A stretch of 64,000 nt of DNA, taken from positions 1 to 64,000 of the forward strand of contig CAVZJO010000004.1 in assembly GCA_963775635.1 (NCBI GenBank). The letters are read 5' to 3'. The notes beneath the pieces were generated by a model that had not been told where the DNA came from, did no database searches, and was given only the letters and a program-made list of their open reading frames with translations. This DNA is from JALORV01 sp963775635. GTDB lineage: Bacteria; Pseudomonadota; Gammaproteobacteria; Burkholderiales; Burkholderiaceae_F. The translations under genes were made by a program, and so were the position numbers. Positions 43,160-52,582 of this stretch are shown here, piece by piece (the stretch's first letter is position 1; each line of letters begins with the position of its first letter).

Positions 43160-43500
43160 TGGCGCTGGCGGCGCGCGTGGTCGAACAGCAGGCCGCCGAC
43201 GGCACGCCGATCTTCGACGTTGTCGTCGATGCGGCGGACGGCAGCGAGCGCGCGATCTACCGTGGGCCCGACTTCGCACATGTCGAAAGTGTGCGCGCCG
43301 ACATCGAGAGCGGACGGCTGGATCCGTTCGAGGTGCAGAAGATCCTGCGCGAGGTGATCCTGCCGCGCCGCGGTGCTCCGCGGCCGGTTTTTGTTCGCGG
43401 GGTTCCGATTCCGCAGACCTGGGGCCGCGGCGGATCGGTCGGTGATCGCTGGACCGAGGCCCGACGTCGGGTCGAAGCCCTGCGCACAAAGGCAGGCTGA
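43159..43500 (+). CDS. Uncharacterised 113-residue protein in the BKACE operon
   Basis: I do not recognise this family. The product (MALAARVVEQQAADGTPIFD) is soluble, rich in Arg, Val and Ala, with no signal peptide or membrane segment. It shows an alpha/beta pattern and a basic C-terminus (GDRWTEARRRVEALRTKAG). Its ATG overlaps the stop of the dehydrogenase gene (TGATG) and it is followed 3 bases later by the DUF1330 gene, so it belongs to the operon. A small accessory protein for the same pathway is the simplest guess. Confidence 0.7.
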   Translation: MALAARVVEQQAADGTPIFDVVVDAADGSERAIYRGPDFAHVESVRADIESGRLDPFEVQKILREVILPRRGAPRPVFVRGVPIPQTWGRGGSVGDRWTEARRRVEALRTKAG

Positions 43501-43503
43501 CCA

Positions 43504-43788
43504 GTGCCCGCCTTTCTCGTCGGAACGATCCGCGTCACCGATCCAGCGCGCTGGCAGCAGTATGTCGAGCGGGTCGGTGACACCTTCAGCCCGCATGGCG
43601 GCCGCGTGCTGCTGCGGGGAGTGAAAGCTGGCGATCTGGCGCGCGTGTCGCACGGGGAGCGAGTGGTGGTCGCCGAGTTTCCGGACATGGCGGCGTTGAT
43701 GAAGTGGCATGATTCACCTGAGTATCAGGAGCTGGTGGCGTTGCGCGAAGCCGGCGCGGAGGTCGTCCTAACGGCGTACCAGGCCTGA
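43504..43788 (+). CDS. DUF1330 family protein
   Basis: A 94-residue ferredoxin-like (dimeric alpha/beta barrel) protein with a GTG start. It has FLVGTIRVTDPARWQQYVERV and VVAEFPDMAALMKWHDSPEYQELVALRE, the DUF1330 signature. Function of the family is unknown; relatives include small monooxygenase-fold proteins. It is the last gene of the BKACE operon. Confidence 0.87.
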   Translation: MPAFLVGTIRVTDPARWQQYVERVGDTFSPHGGRVLLRGVKAGDLARVSHGERVVVAEFPDMAALMKWHDSPEYQELVALREAGAEVVLTAYQA

Positions 43789-43860
43789 GGGCCATCGGAC
43801 GCCGACCGTGGATACTTCACTCTCTGGCGATCGCCTCCCGATCGATGGAGATCATTCGGC

Positions 43861-44268
43861 ATGACACCGGTCCGCGTCGGCATCCTGATCACCGTCATCG
43901 CGCTTGCTACGGTGACCGGCGCCTGCAACAAGTCACAGCAGCCGGCCGTGGCGCCGGCCGCCAAGACGCAGCCCCCGCCGGTGCTTCCGCCACCGCCAAG
44001 GCCGCCGCCGTCGTACGTGCAGGATTCCTACGCGAAGTTGGACGACTGCGTTTACGACTGGGGTTATGCGCAGAAGTGCACGCCCGTGCCGTCGGGATCG
44101 CCATCGAGTCCGGCGGGTGCCGCCTTCCTGGGTCCCATTTACGCGAAGTCGTATCGCGAAGAGACGCAGGTGCAATTGCGCAAGGAAGCGGTCGATGGCG
44201 GCTACAGCGCGCACCTGATCACGGAAGCCAGCGACCGCTCGATCGGCAAGACCGACGTGAAGCCCTGA
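43861..44268 (+). CDS. Lipoprotein, possibly DUF1190 (YjfM/YgiB-like)
   Basis: A 135-residue protein with a lipoprotein signal (GILITVIALATVTGAC, lipidated Cys 22), a proline-rich linker (about residues 38-56) and a Cys-containing module DDCVYDWGYAQKCTPVPSG, then AAFLGPIYAKSYREE. The module resembles DUF1190. The next gene is DUF350, as in the E. coli yjfLM pair, which supports the call. Function is unknown. Confidence 0.6.
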   Translation: MTPVRVGILITVIALATVTGACNKSQQPAVAPAAKTQPPPVLPPPPRPPPSYVQDSYAKLDDCVYDWGYAQKCTPVPSGSPSSPAGAAFLGPIYAKSYREETQVQLRKEAVDGGYSAHLITEASDRSIGKTDVKP

Positions 44269-44279
44269 GTACCGTGCGT

Positions 44280-44696
44280 ATGGCCATCGATGCCGTCGAT
44301 TCAGTTTCGACCCTGCCGGTTTCGATCGCGTATTTCGGCACGTCGCTGCTGATCTACACGATCGGGCTGGCCGTGCACGTCGGTCTTGCCCCGTACCCGG
44401 AGTTCCGCCTGGTGCGCGAGGGCAATGCCGCGGCGGCGGCCGGCCTGGCCGGCGCTATGGTGGGTCTCGCGCTGCCACTGGCGAGCGTGATCCTTTACAG
44501 CGAGTCGATGCTCGATCAGCTGGTCTGGTCGGGGATTGCCGTCGCTGCGCAGCTGCTGGTGTTCGCCGTCCTGCGAAGGATGGTGCCGGATCTGAACCGC
44601 AATGTCGTGGGCGGGCAGGTCGCGAGCGGGATCGTGCTGGGCGCGCTGGCGCTCGGAATCGGCATACTGAACGCGGCCGCGATGGCCGCCTACTGA
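44280..44696 (+). CDS. DUF350 integral membrane protein
   Basis: A 138-residue protein with four membrane helices: VSIAYFGTSLLIYTIGLAVHV, AAAAGLAGAMVGLALPLASVI, LVWSGIAVAAQLLVFAVLRR and QVASGIVLGALALGIGILNAA. It has NAAAAAGLAGAMVGLALPLAS and ends in GILNAAAM, typical of DUF350 (YjfL). It starts 11 bases after the lipoprotein gene. Confidence 0.88.
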   Translation: MAIDAVDSVSTLPVSIAYFGTSLLIYTIGLAVHVGLAPYPEFRLVREGNAAAAAGLAGAMVGLALPLASVILYSESMLDQLVWSGIAVAAQLLVFAVLRRMVPDLNRNVVGGQVASGIVLGALALGIGILNAAAMAAY

Positions 44697-44819
44697 ACCG
44701 CGCCCACGGCGTCGCCCGCACGCCGCCCCGGGTTCGCCCGGCTTCGTCTACTCTGCGCCCTTGCCGCGGTGCCCGAGGGCACGCCGACTTTCCGACCGGT
44801 TTGCCGACAGGACCTGCGA

Positions 44820-45617
44820 ATGATTCTTTGTCAGATCAGCGACCCCCACATCGTCGCGCGCGGCACGCTGGCGTATGGACGGATCGACACGTCGCTGCAT
44901 CTCGAGCGATGTGTGCGCAAGGTGCTGGCTCTGCCGCGCGTGCCCGATGCCACGGTCATCACCGGCGATCTGACGGACCATGCCGCTGCCGAGGAATACG
45001 CGGTCCTGCGCGAATTGCTGGCTCCGCTAGTGGCGCGCATGCCTGTTTACCTGGCCGTCGGCAATCATGACGATCGCGACTTGCTGCGCGCAGCGTTTCC
45101 GGAGCATCGACACCTCGCCGGCGAGGGTGGCTTCGTCCAGTACGTCGTCGACGAGTTCACGGTGCGGCTGGTAGTACTCGACACGCTGATTCCGGGTGCG
45201 CCGGGCGGGCGGTTGTGCGAGCAGAGACTGCAATGGCTCGATCGCACGCTGGCAGCGTCGGATCGGCCGACGATCGTCGCCCAGCATCACCCGCCGCTCG
45301 TGACCGGGATGACCATCATGGACAGGATGGCGCTGGAGGATCCGCAGGCCGAGGCGACGGTGATCGCGCGGCATCCACACGTCGAACGAGTCATCTGCGG
45401 CCACTACCACCGCACCATCCAGGCCCGCTTCGGAGGCAGCATCGCCTCCGTATGCCCCAGCGCCGCGCATCAGTTGCTGCTCGACCTCACGCCTGACGCG
45501 GACATCCGCTTCACGTTCGAGCCGTCGGCGTTCCAGCTGCACTACTGGAATGGCGAACAGGTGGTGACGCACACGCAACTCGTCGAGGACTTTCCCTCAT
45601 GGGGTTCGCGCGACTGA
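44820..45617 (+). CDS. Class III cyclic nucleotide phosphodiesterase-like metallophosphoesterase
   Basis: A 265-residue calcineurin-fold enzyme with all metal motifs: QISDPHIV (DxH), TGDLTDH, VGNHDDRD, VAQHHPP and ICGHYHRTIQ. The arrangement is that of the CpdA/GpdQ branch, which hydrolyses cAMP or glycerophosphodiesters with two metal ions. ATG 44820 (MILCQISDPH) gives the family N-terminus. It stands about 70 bases upstream of an adenylate cyclase, which favours cyclic nucleotide hydrolysis, although GpdQ-like activity cannot be excluded. Confidence 0.85.
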   Translation: MILCQISDPHIVARGTLAYGRIDTSLHLERCVRKVLALPRVPDATVITGDLTDHAAAEEYAVLRELLAPLVARMPVYLAVGNHDDRDLLRAAFPEHRHLAGEGGFVQYVVDEFTVRLVVLDTLIPGAPGGRLCEQRLQWLDRTLAASDRPTIVAQHHPPLVTGMTIMDRMALEDPQAEATVIARHPHVERVICGHYHRTIQARFGGSIASVCPSAAHQLLLDLTPDADIRFTFEPSAFQLHYWNGEQVVTHTQLVEDFPSWGSRD

Positions 45618-45686
45618 CGGCTGTGACAAGGCGATGCACAATCCGGTGATGCCAGGTCGTTTCTGGATGCGGAGCCACTGCGAGTG

Positions 45687-48600
45687 GTGAAGTGCCCCGC
45701 CTGCGGCGAGGAAAACCCGCCGAAATTCCGCTTGTGCGGTTACTGCGGCGCGCCGCTGGCAGCGGCTGCCGCCGCCGTGCTGCCGGCGCACGAGGTCCGC
45801 AAGACCGTCACGCTGGTGTTCACCGACCTCAAGGACTCCACCGTCCTTGGCGAGCGGCTGGACAGCGAGGCGCTGCACGAAGTCAAGGAGCATTACTTCG
45901 CCGCCATGGCGGAGCAGATCACGCGCCACGGCGGCAAGATCGAGAAGTACATCGGCGACGCGATCATGGCGGTGTTCGGCCTGCCGCGCGCGCACGAAGA
46001 CGACGCGCTGCGCGCGGTGCGCGCGGCCGTCGGCATGCGTGACAAGCTGAACGAACTGAACGCGGCGCTCGAAAAGCGCTTCGGCGTCACGCTCGCGGCA
46101 CGCACCGGCGTCAACACCGGCGAGGTCGTCGCGCTCGACGATCCGACTGCGGACCAGAAGCTCGCGACCGGGGATGCGGTCAACGTGACCGCGCGACTCG
46201 AAGCCGCGGCGCCGGCGAACGAGATCTACATCGGCGAGGTGACTTACCGGCTGGTGCGCGATGCCGTCGAGGCCGAAGCCGTCGAACCGCTGACGCTGAA
46301 GGGCAAGTCGCAGCCGGTCCCCGCGTACCGGATCATCAGTGCCGCTGGCCTGTACGGCAACGAGCGAAGGGTCGATACGCCAGTCGTCGGGCGCGATGAG
46401 GAGCTCGCCGCACTGCAAGCGTCGTGGGATGCCGCCGTCTTCGACGCGCCGCGCGCAACTCGTCACCGTCATCGGCGATGCCGGGGTCGGCAAGTCGCGT
46501 CTCGTGCGCGGAACTGATGGACCGCGTGCGCGCCGGCGCGCGGCTCGTGTTCGGTCGTTGCCTCGCGTACGGCGAAGGCATCACGTTCTGGCCTCTGCGC
46601 GAGATGGTCGTCGCTGCGGCCAGCATCGAGGGCGACGACACGCCTGAAACCGCCTACGACAAGCTGCTCGAGTGCGTCGGTGACGCCGACGTCGCGGACC
46701 GGCTCGCGTCGGCCGCCGGCCTGAGCCCGCGCCAGTTTCCCCTGCACGAGATCAACTGGGGCGCGCGGCGTTTCATGCAGTACCTGGCGAAGGACGGGCC
46801 GGTGCTGGCGATGATCGACGACATCCACTGGGCCGAGCCGGCATTCCTCGACCTGATCGAGAACCTGCTCGACACGATCGAGGACGCGCCGGTGCTGCTG
46901 GTCGCCACCGTCGCGCCACGACCTGCTGGAGACGCGCGCCGAGTGGGGCGAGCGCGAGCGTTCGACACGACTCGTGCTCGAGCCGCTGTCCGACGAAGCC
47001 GCAGCGCAGGTGGTGCGCAACCTGCTCGGCGCGGCCGGGCTGCCCGACGCGCTGGTCAAGCGCATCGTCGCGGCCGCCGAGGGCAATCCGCTCTATGTCG
47101 AGCAGATGTTGTCGATGCTGGTGGACAGCGGCGCTGTCAGTGCCGACGGTGCGCCGCGACCGGAGCCCAGGCCGATGTCGACATGATCGTCCCGCCCACG
47201 ATCCACGCGCTGCTGGAGGCCCGCCTCGACAAGCTCGAGCGCACCGAACGGGCAACGGCAGAGCCGGCTTCGGTGATCGGCATGGAGTTTGCGTGCTCCG
47301 CGGTCGCAGTCGCTGGCACCGCAGCAGATCCGCGAGAAACTTGGCGACCAGCTGCAGGCGCTGACGCGCAAGCACTTCATTCACCCGGCTTCAGACGACC
47401 CGGACCCGCGCTATCGCTTCGACCATCATCTGGTGCGCGACACCGTCTACAACGGCCTGCTCAAGCGTGCGCGCGCGACGATGCACACCGAGTTCGTCAA
47501 ATGGGCCGACCAGGTCAATGCCGAAAGCGATCGCGGACAGGAATTCGAGGCGATCCTCGGTTATCACCTCGAGCAGGCGTACAAGTACCTCGGAGAGCTG
47601 GGGCCGATCGACGAGGCCGGTGCCGCGATCGGAAGCGATGGGCGCGTCGGCTCTCAAGTGCCGGACGCCGCGCGTTCGCGTCGAGGTGACATGCATGCCG
47701 CGGCGAATCTGTTCCGGCGAGCGATTCAGCTGCTGACAGAGCAGGATTCGATGCGACTCCGCTGTTGCACCGAGCTCGGCGAAGTGCTCATGGAGGTCGG
47801 CGACTTCGCCGAGTCCCGCACGGTTCTCGATGAAGCGCAGGCCGCTACGGAGCGACTCGAAAACCAACGCATCGCTGCATCGGCTCGATTGTTAAGAATG
47901 CGCTTGCGCGTTCTTCAGCGCCGAACCGGGCGACTGGGGTGAAGCGACGTTGCGCACGGCGGACGAGGCGATTCCACTGTTCGAGGCTAAGGCGCGCATC
48001 CTGAGTTGGCGCGGGCCTGGCGGCTGATCGGTCTCGTCCACGGATCGCGGCGCGCTACGGTCAGTCACGCGATGCCGTCAGTCGTTCCATGACGCATGCT
48101 CGTCTGGCTGGGGACGATCGGCTGATAGCTCGCAATGCGATGGGTCTGGCGAGCAGCGCACTGCTCGGCCCGACGCCGGTGCCCCAGGCCATCGAAATTT
48201 GCGAACAGGTAATTGCCGATGGCCTCAGCGACAGACTGGCCGAGAGCAAGATTCTGTGTACGCTCGCGCAGTTGCGCGCGATGAACGGCGAATTTGATAA
48301 GGCGCGCGCGCTATACCGTCGGGGTCGCGGCCTGGCTGCGCGAACTCGGCCAGGGCGTTCTAAGCCGCCTCGACGGAAATGACTGCTCGCAGTCGAACTG
48401 CTCGCGGGCGACCTCGCCGTCCGCCGAGCGGGAGGTGATGGCGGACTACGAATTCCTGGAGCACGCGGGCGAAACTTTCTATCTTCGACGATGGCTGCAC
48501 TTCTTTCGCGCGTCGTGCGCGACCAGGGCCGAGACGAGGAAGCGCTGCGTCTTTCACGAGTGCCGAAGCAGCGGCTGCAGCCGACGACGTCGACTCGCTG

Positions 48601-48876
48601 GCTGCTGTGGCGATCGATCCGGGCGCCGATCGTTGCGCGTGCTGGCGAACTCGACAAGCCGAATCGCTGGCGCGGTCAGCGGTCGGACTTTCGCAGAGGA
48701 GCGATGCGCCGCCGATGCAGGCGGACATCCTTGTTGAGCTCGCAGGGTGTTGAGCAGGCGAATCGGCTTGAAGAGGCGCGGCAAGCCATCGAGAAGCAAT
48801 CGCGATTTATCAGGCGAAAGGTGACGTCGTTTCCGCCGCGCGTGCGCAGACCTGGGCCGCACTCGGCTTCAGCTAA
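45687..48876 (+). CDS. Zinc-ribbon class III adenylate cyclase with AAA ATPase and TPR-like domains (many frameshifts)
   Basis: A large multidomain protein of about 1060 codons. It starts with a zinc ribbon (CPACGEENPPKFRLCGYCG), then a class III cyclase domain. Visible catalytic features are metal Asp residues in VFTDLKDST and YIGDAIMAVFG, the ATP-specifying Lys of KIEKYIGD, and GDAVNVTARLE with the transition-state Asn and Arg. After a shift near 46460 comes an AAA domain: Walker A VTVIGDAGVGKSRL (another frame) and Walker B MIDDIHWAEP. The rest is helical TPR-like sequence in several frames, ending EAIAIYQAKGDVV and AQTWAALGFS with TAA at 48874. Translation begins at GTG 45684 or 45687. 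Sequence error and true decay cannot be separated here, but many domains remain readable. Confidence 0.8.
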
Positions 48877-48953
48877 GCGGCATGTTTCGCGTCTGGCCCG
48901 GCGCCGCCCACTACGGGGCCTGAGCCCTTAACCGAAATTCGTCCGGCCAGGCC

Positions 48954-49961
48954 TCAGTTGGCATACCTGCCGTTGTCGTTCGCCCAGATCTCGAACACCC
49001 AGTCGCCCACCCAGTCGGCAGTCGGTGCCGTCTTCTTCGTGAATTCCGTTCGCGTATTGAGGCACGGGATACCCACTTGGGCAGCGGACCCTAGGTCGTA
49101 TCCGTGCAGGGGAGTACTTCGTACGGGTAGGATGATCCGGGGGTCGGGAGTCGTCGGAGTGTCGTAGTTGAATCCTCGCGCTGCTGATCTTCGCGCCCTT
49201 TGCGATCGTCGACACATCGCGGCGCAGCCTAATGATGATCTTCGGGAATATTCCGGGGATCGTCAGACGTGGACGCTTCGCACGTCAGCAGGTCAGGTGC
49301 GCAAGTGCTCGGCTGCGTCTTCTCAATGACCTCCGCTTTCGTGGCGGACGGTATGCTCACCGTCGTCGTCCATGTGGTCACCCAGTGGCTACGCCCGTGG
49401 CGCCGGTGAAGAACGTACCGCCAGTCGGCGGGACGTACGTCTTGAGTTCGGTGGCGATCGGAGTGCCGAGGATCGTCACCGCCTGACCGGCGTTGGTGTC
49501 CTGTGTGCGCGCCGCTGTCGTTCGAGCCTTCGCCGTAGAAATTAATCCAGTCGAAGTTGACTGCAGCCCCTGAACCGGCGCCTGAAAGATCACTACAAAG
49601 GCGCTCGCGCCGCCGCCTCCGCGCAACTGTCCGATCGCGCACTCGATCGACGTGCTCGTTGCGTTGGTCGTCACGCAGCTCAGTCCGATCGAAGCAACGA
49701 ACGGCGCAATTTGCAGCGGCGCGCCCGCGACCGTTGTCGTTCCTACGAGGCGAACGCGGTTCTTCGGATTGGTGCTGTTGTTGGTCACGCGGATCTCGTA
49801 CGCCGCATAAGTCGTTAGCGGAGGAGTGTCGGCCGGTCGGCTGAGCGTGACGATCGTCGGCACTGGAGTTACCGTGGTGACGACATTCGGATCGGCCGCC
49901 GACGCGGTGCTTGAGGCGGCGGCGGCAAGAATGCAACAAGCATCAACCTCGAACAGTTCAT
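48954..49961 (-). CDS. Exported protein with a DUF11-like domain (frameshifted)
   Basis: Reconstructed product of about 335 residues. The signal peptide is MNCSRLMLVAFL followed, after an indel near 49925, by AAAASSTASAADP. The body resembles a DUF11-type adhesion repeat: YAAYEIRVTNNSTNPKNRVR, IGLSCVTTNATSTSIECAIG and ASAFVVIFQAPVQG. It then continues in other frames as WVTTWTTTVSIPSATKAEV, LTIPGIFPKIIIRLRRD and WVGDWVFEIWANDNGRYAN, with TGA at 48954. At least three indels are required. It faces away from the SulP gene. A secreted or cell-surface role is likely; function is unknown. Confidence 0.6.
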
Positions 49962-50292
49962 CTTTCTTCCTCGAACGCAAATGTGGAAGCGGGAGCGACC
50001 CATGGGCTTCGCCGCAATGCGGCCGTCCCTCCCGAACGACTGAATTGCCCTGGAAAGCCCTAGCTTTTATTAGCCGTGGCGCAGCATGACCAAAACGCGG
50101 GATGTCGTCAAACGCGGAAGTACCCCGCCCGTCGGCAACTCCTTGACCGAGCCTCCGCCAGATGGATGAGGGCTGCCTTGCTATGCTCGCCCGCGGCTTG
50201 CGCGGAGAAGTGCTTCGAGGGCGGCTGCGCCACTCGGTAAACAGGCGCCGTCTTCGTTCTTGAAGTCGCCGGCGGGACGCTGCGGGGGGTGA
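49962..50292. other. Intergenic region upstream of the SulP gene
   Basis: About 330 bases between the exported-protein start and the SulP start. No coherent reading frame, tRNA or terminator was recognised. It should carry the divergent promoters of both genes, but no clear -35/-10 pair or CRP-like palindrome could be picked out by eye. Confidence 0.5.
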
Positions 50293-52566
50293 ATGAGTAG
50301 TACGACCGCGCGGTCGGGTTGGTGGGGATCATTGTTTGAGCGCGGCGGAGTGGCGCGCGGTGACATTGCCGGCGGGCTGACTGCGGCGTTGGTGCTCCCC
50401 GCGATCGAAGGCGGCTATGGGCTGCTCGCCTTCACGAAGTTGGGCCCTGATCACGCCCCGACCGGATTTCTGCTCGGTGCCTGCACCGCCGCCATTGCGA
50501 CCATTGTGACGTTGGTGGCCGGTGGTCGTGGCCCGCTGCTCAGTGGATCCAGCGCGGCTCTGGCACTGCTGCTGTCGTCGCTGTTCGGGTGGCTGATGAA
50601 AGACCAGCGCTTCGCTACGCCCGACGGCCAGCCTTTCCTGCCGCTCCTGCTGGCGTTCACCGCGCTCGGTCTGGTGCTGGCGGGCATCCTGCAGGCGGTG
50701 CTTGCGCGACTGAAGCTCGGCGGTCTGGTGCGCTTTGTCCCGTATCCGGTGCACGCGGGCTACATGAACGGCTCGGCCGTGCTGATGATTGGTGCGATGG
50801 CGTCGCACGTCGTGGGCTTGCCGAGCGGGACAGGCTGGCAAGGCTTGCACGAGATCAAGCCGCTCGCGGTGGTGATTACCTTGGTCGCCCTGTGGCTCGC
50901 ATTGCGCGCTCCCGCCTGGACGCGCCGTGTGCCACCGTACCTGACGGGCCTGGTGGTCGCGACCGCCTTGCACCACCTGCTTGCGCTGACGCCCCTGTCC
51001 AGTGCACTGGGTTCCCTGTTTGTTGCACCCGAGTTCAAGTGGCCGGACATCGAAACGATGGCACCGGTCGTCGACCACATGAGCAGCGGATTGGTGCGCG
51101 ACCAGATCGGTCCCCTGCTGCTGTTTGCCGCAGCGGTAGCGATGATGTCGAGTCTGCAGTCCGTGCTGGCGGCGTCGACGACGGATGAACTCACCCATGT
51201 GCGTCGTGACGGAGACCGGGAACTCTTCGCTCAAGGCATTTCAAACATTGCCGTCGGCGTCATCGGTGCATTGCCGAGTGCCGGATCGACCACGCGGACC
51301 AAGGTCAACATCGACGCCGGCGGCCGGACCGGAATTTCGCGACTGATGTTCGGTGTAGGTCTGCTGCTCGCGCTCGACTACGGCCTGCAGTTCATGAGCC
51401 TGGTGCCGATGGCGGCGATTGCCGGCGTCTTCATCGCGGTGGCGATTTCGATGGTTGACGACTGGACCTTCCGCGCTACCGCCGTGCTGTGGCGCCAGAC
51501 CCTCGATCGCCGCGTGCCGCTTGCCCTGCTGCAGAACTACGCAGTCATGCTGCTGGTCGCCGCAGTCACGGTGTTTGTGTCACTCGCTTTGGCGGTGGCC
51601 CTGGGAACGCTCATCGCGATGGTCCTGTTCATCCGCAGCAACGTCAAGCGGCCGATCCGGCAAGTGGTGCATGGTGATCGTCGCAGTTCACGCAAGGTCC
51701 GTCCGGTGGCCCAGACCGAACTCCTGCGTCAGCACGGTGGCTCGATCGCGCTGGTCGAACTCGATGGCGCGTTGTTCTTTGGCACCGCGGAGGCGGCCGA
51801 TGAGGAGATCGAGCGGCTGGCGCACAGTTCGAAATTCATCGTGCTCGATTTCGAGCGTGTCAATGAGATCGACGCCAGCGGGGCACGGGTGCTGTTGCAT
51901 GCGGCTGGTGCGGTCCGCCAGGCGGGCAAGCAACTGCTTTTGGCGGGATTGTTTCCGCGCGACTCGCGCACACGGACCCTGCGTGACATGGATGTTCACG
52001 GACGGGTATCGGACGATCAGTTCTTTCCGGATGCCGATCGGGCGCTGGAGTTCGCCGAGGACAGATTGCTGTCGAGCCTGTCGACTGCGAAAGATGCAGG
52101 AACACAGCTCGAGCTGAACCAGACGCTGCTCGGCGGCGGCCTGCAGCGGGAGGAGATCGAAGTGCTTTCAACGTTCCTGAAGGAGCGTCGATACTCCCGT
52201 GGCGAAGTGATCTTCCGCCGCGGCGCGCCGGGAGACGCGATGTACGTTTTGTTGCAGGGTCAGATCGGCATCTGGTTGCCCGGCGAAGAAGGCGCTGATC
52301 AGCCGGGGCGCGGGCGCCGCATGGTGTCGTATGCGCCCGGCGTTGTGGTCGGCGAGATGGGTCTGATGCAGAATCGGCCACGATCGGCCGACGCGATCGC
52401 CGAGGAAGATGCTGTCGTGCTGGAGCTGTCACGGGCCGGATACGACGAAATTGCCGCCGCGCACCCGGAGTTGTTCGGCAAGTTGCTGCTCAACGTCGGC
52501 TTGCTGCTGTCCTCGCGAGTGCGCGCGCTGACGGACGAGCTAGAAGCCGCGCAAAGCGCGCGATGA
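50293..52566 (+). CDS. SulP-family anion transporter with STAS and cyclic nucleotide-binding domains
   Basis: A 757-residue protein with three parts. Residues about 20-440 form the SulP membrane domain (GDIAGGLTAALVLPAIEGGYGLLAF, PYPVHAGYMNGSAVLMIGAM, IAVGVIGALPSAGSTTRTKVNI). About 475-585 is a STAS domain with the phosphorylatable-Ser-type loop NEIDASGARVL. About 615-740 is a cyclic nucleotide-binding domain with the phosphate-binding cassette VGEMGLMQNRPRSADAIA, retaining the Glu and Arg that contact a cyclic nucleotide. SulP proteins carry sulfate, bicarbonate or dicarboxylates. It is followed 16 bases later by a second gene for a cyclic nucleotide-binding protein, and an adenylate cyclase lies upstream. 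Confidence 0.92.
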   Translation: MSSTTARSGWWGSLFERGGVARGDIAGGLTAALVLPAIEGGYGLLAFTKLGPDHAPTGFLLGACTAAIATIVTLVAGGRGPLLSGSSAALALLLSSLFGWLMKDQRFATPDGQPFLPLLLAFTALGLVLAGILQAVLARLKLGGLVRFVPYPVHAGYMNGSAVLMIGAMASHVVGLPSGTGWQGLHEIKPLAVVITLVALWLALRAPAWTRRVPPYLTGLVVATALHHLLALTPLSSALGSLFVAPEFKWPDIETMAPVVDHMSSGLVRDQIGPLLLFAAAVAMMSSLQSVLAASTTDELTHVRRDGDRELFAQGISNIAVGVIGALPSAGSTTRTKVNIDAGGRTGISRLMFGVGLLLALDYGLQFMSLVPMAAIAGVFIAVAISMVDDWTFRATAVLWRQTLDRRVPLALLQNYAVMLLVAAVTVFVSLALAVALGTLIAMVLFIRSNVKRPIRQVVHGDRRSSRKVRPVAQTELLRQHGGSIALVELDGALFFGTAEAADEEIERLAHSSKFIVLDFERVNEIDASGARVLLHAAGAVRQAGKQLLLAGLFPRDSRTRTLRDMDVHGRVSDDQFFPDADRALEFAEDRLLSSLSTAKDAGTQLELNQTLLGGGLQREEIEVLSTFLKERRYSRGEVIFRRGAPGDAMYVLLQGQIGIWLPGEEGADQPGRGRRMVSYAPGVVVGEMGLMQNRPRSADAIAEEDAVVLELSRAGYDEIAAAHPELFGKLLLNVGLLLSSRVRALTDELEAAQSAR

Positions 52567-52582
52567 CGGCCGAGCGCGCTGC

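Noticed and set aside
45687..48876. A genuinely decayed adenylate cyclase pseudogene
   Set aside because: Catalytic and Walker motifs are intact in their own frames, and equally damaged essential genes in this window point to sequencing indels. Left undecided, but not called a pseudogene.
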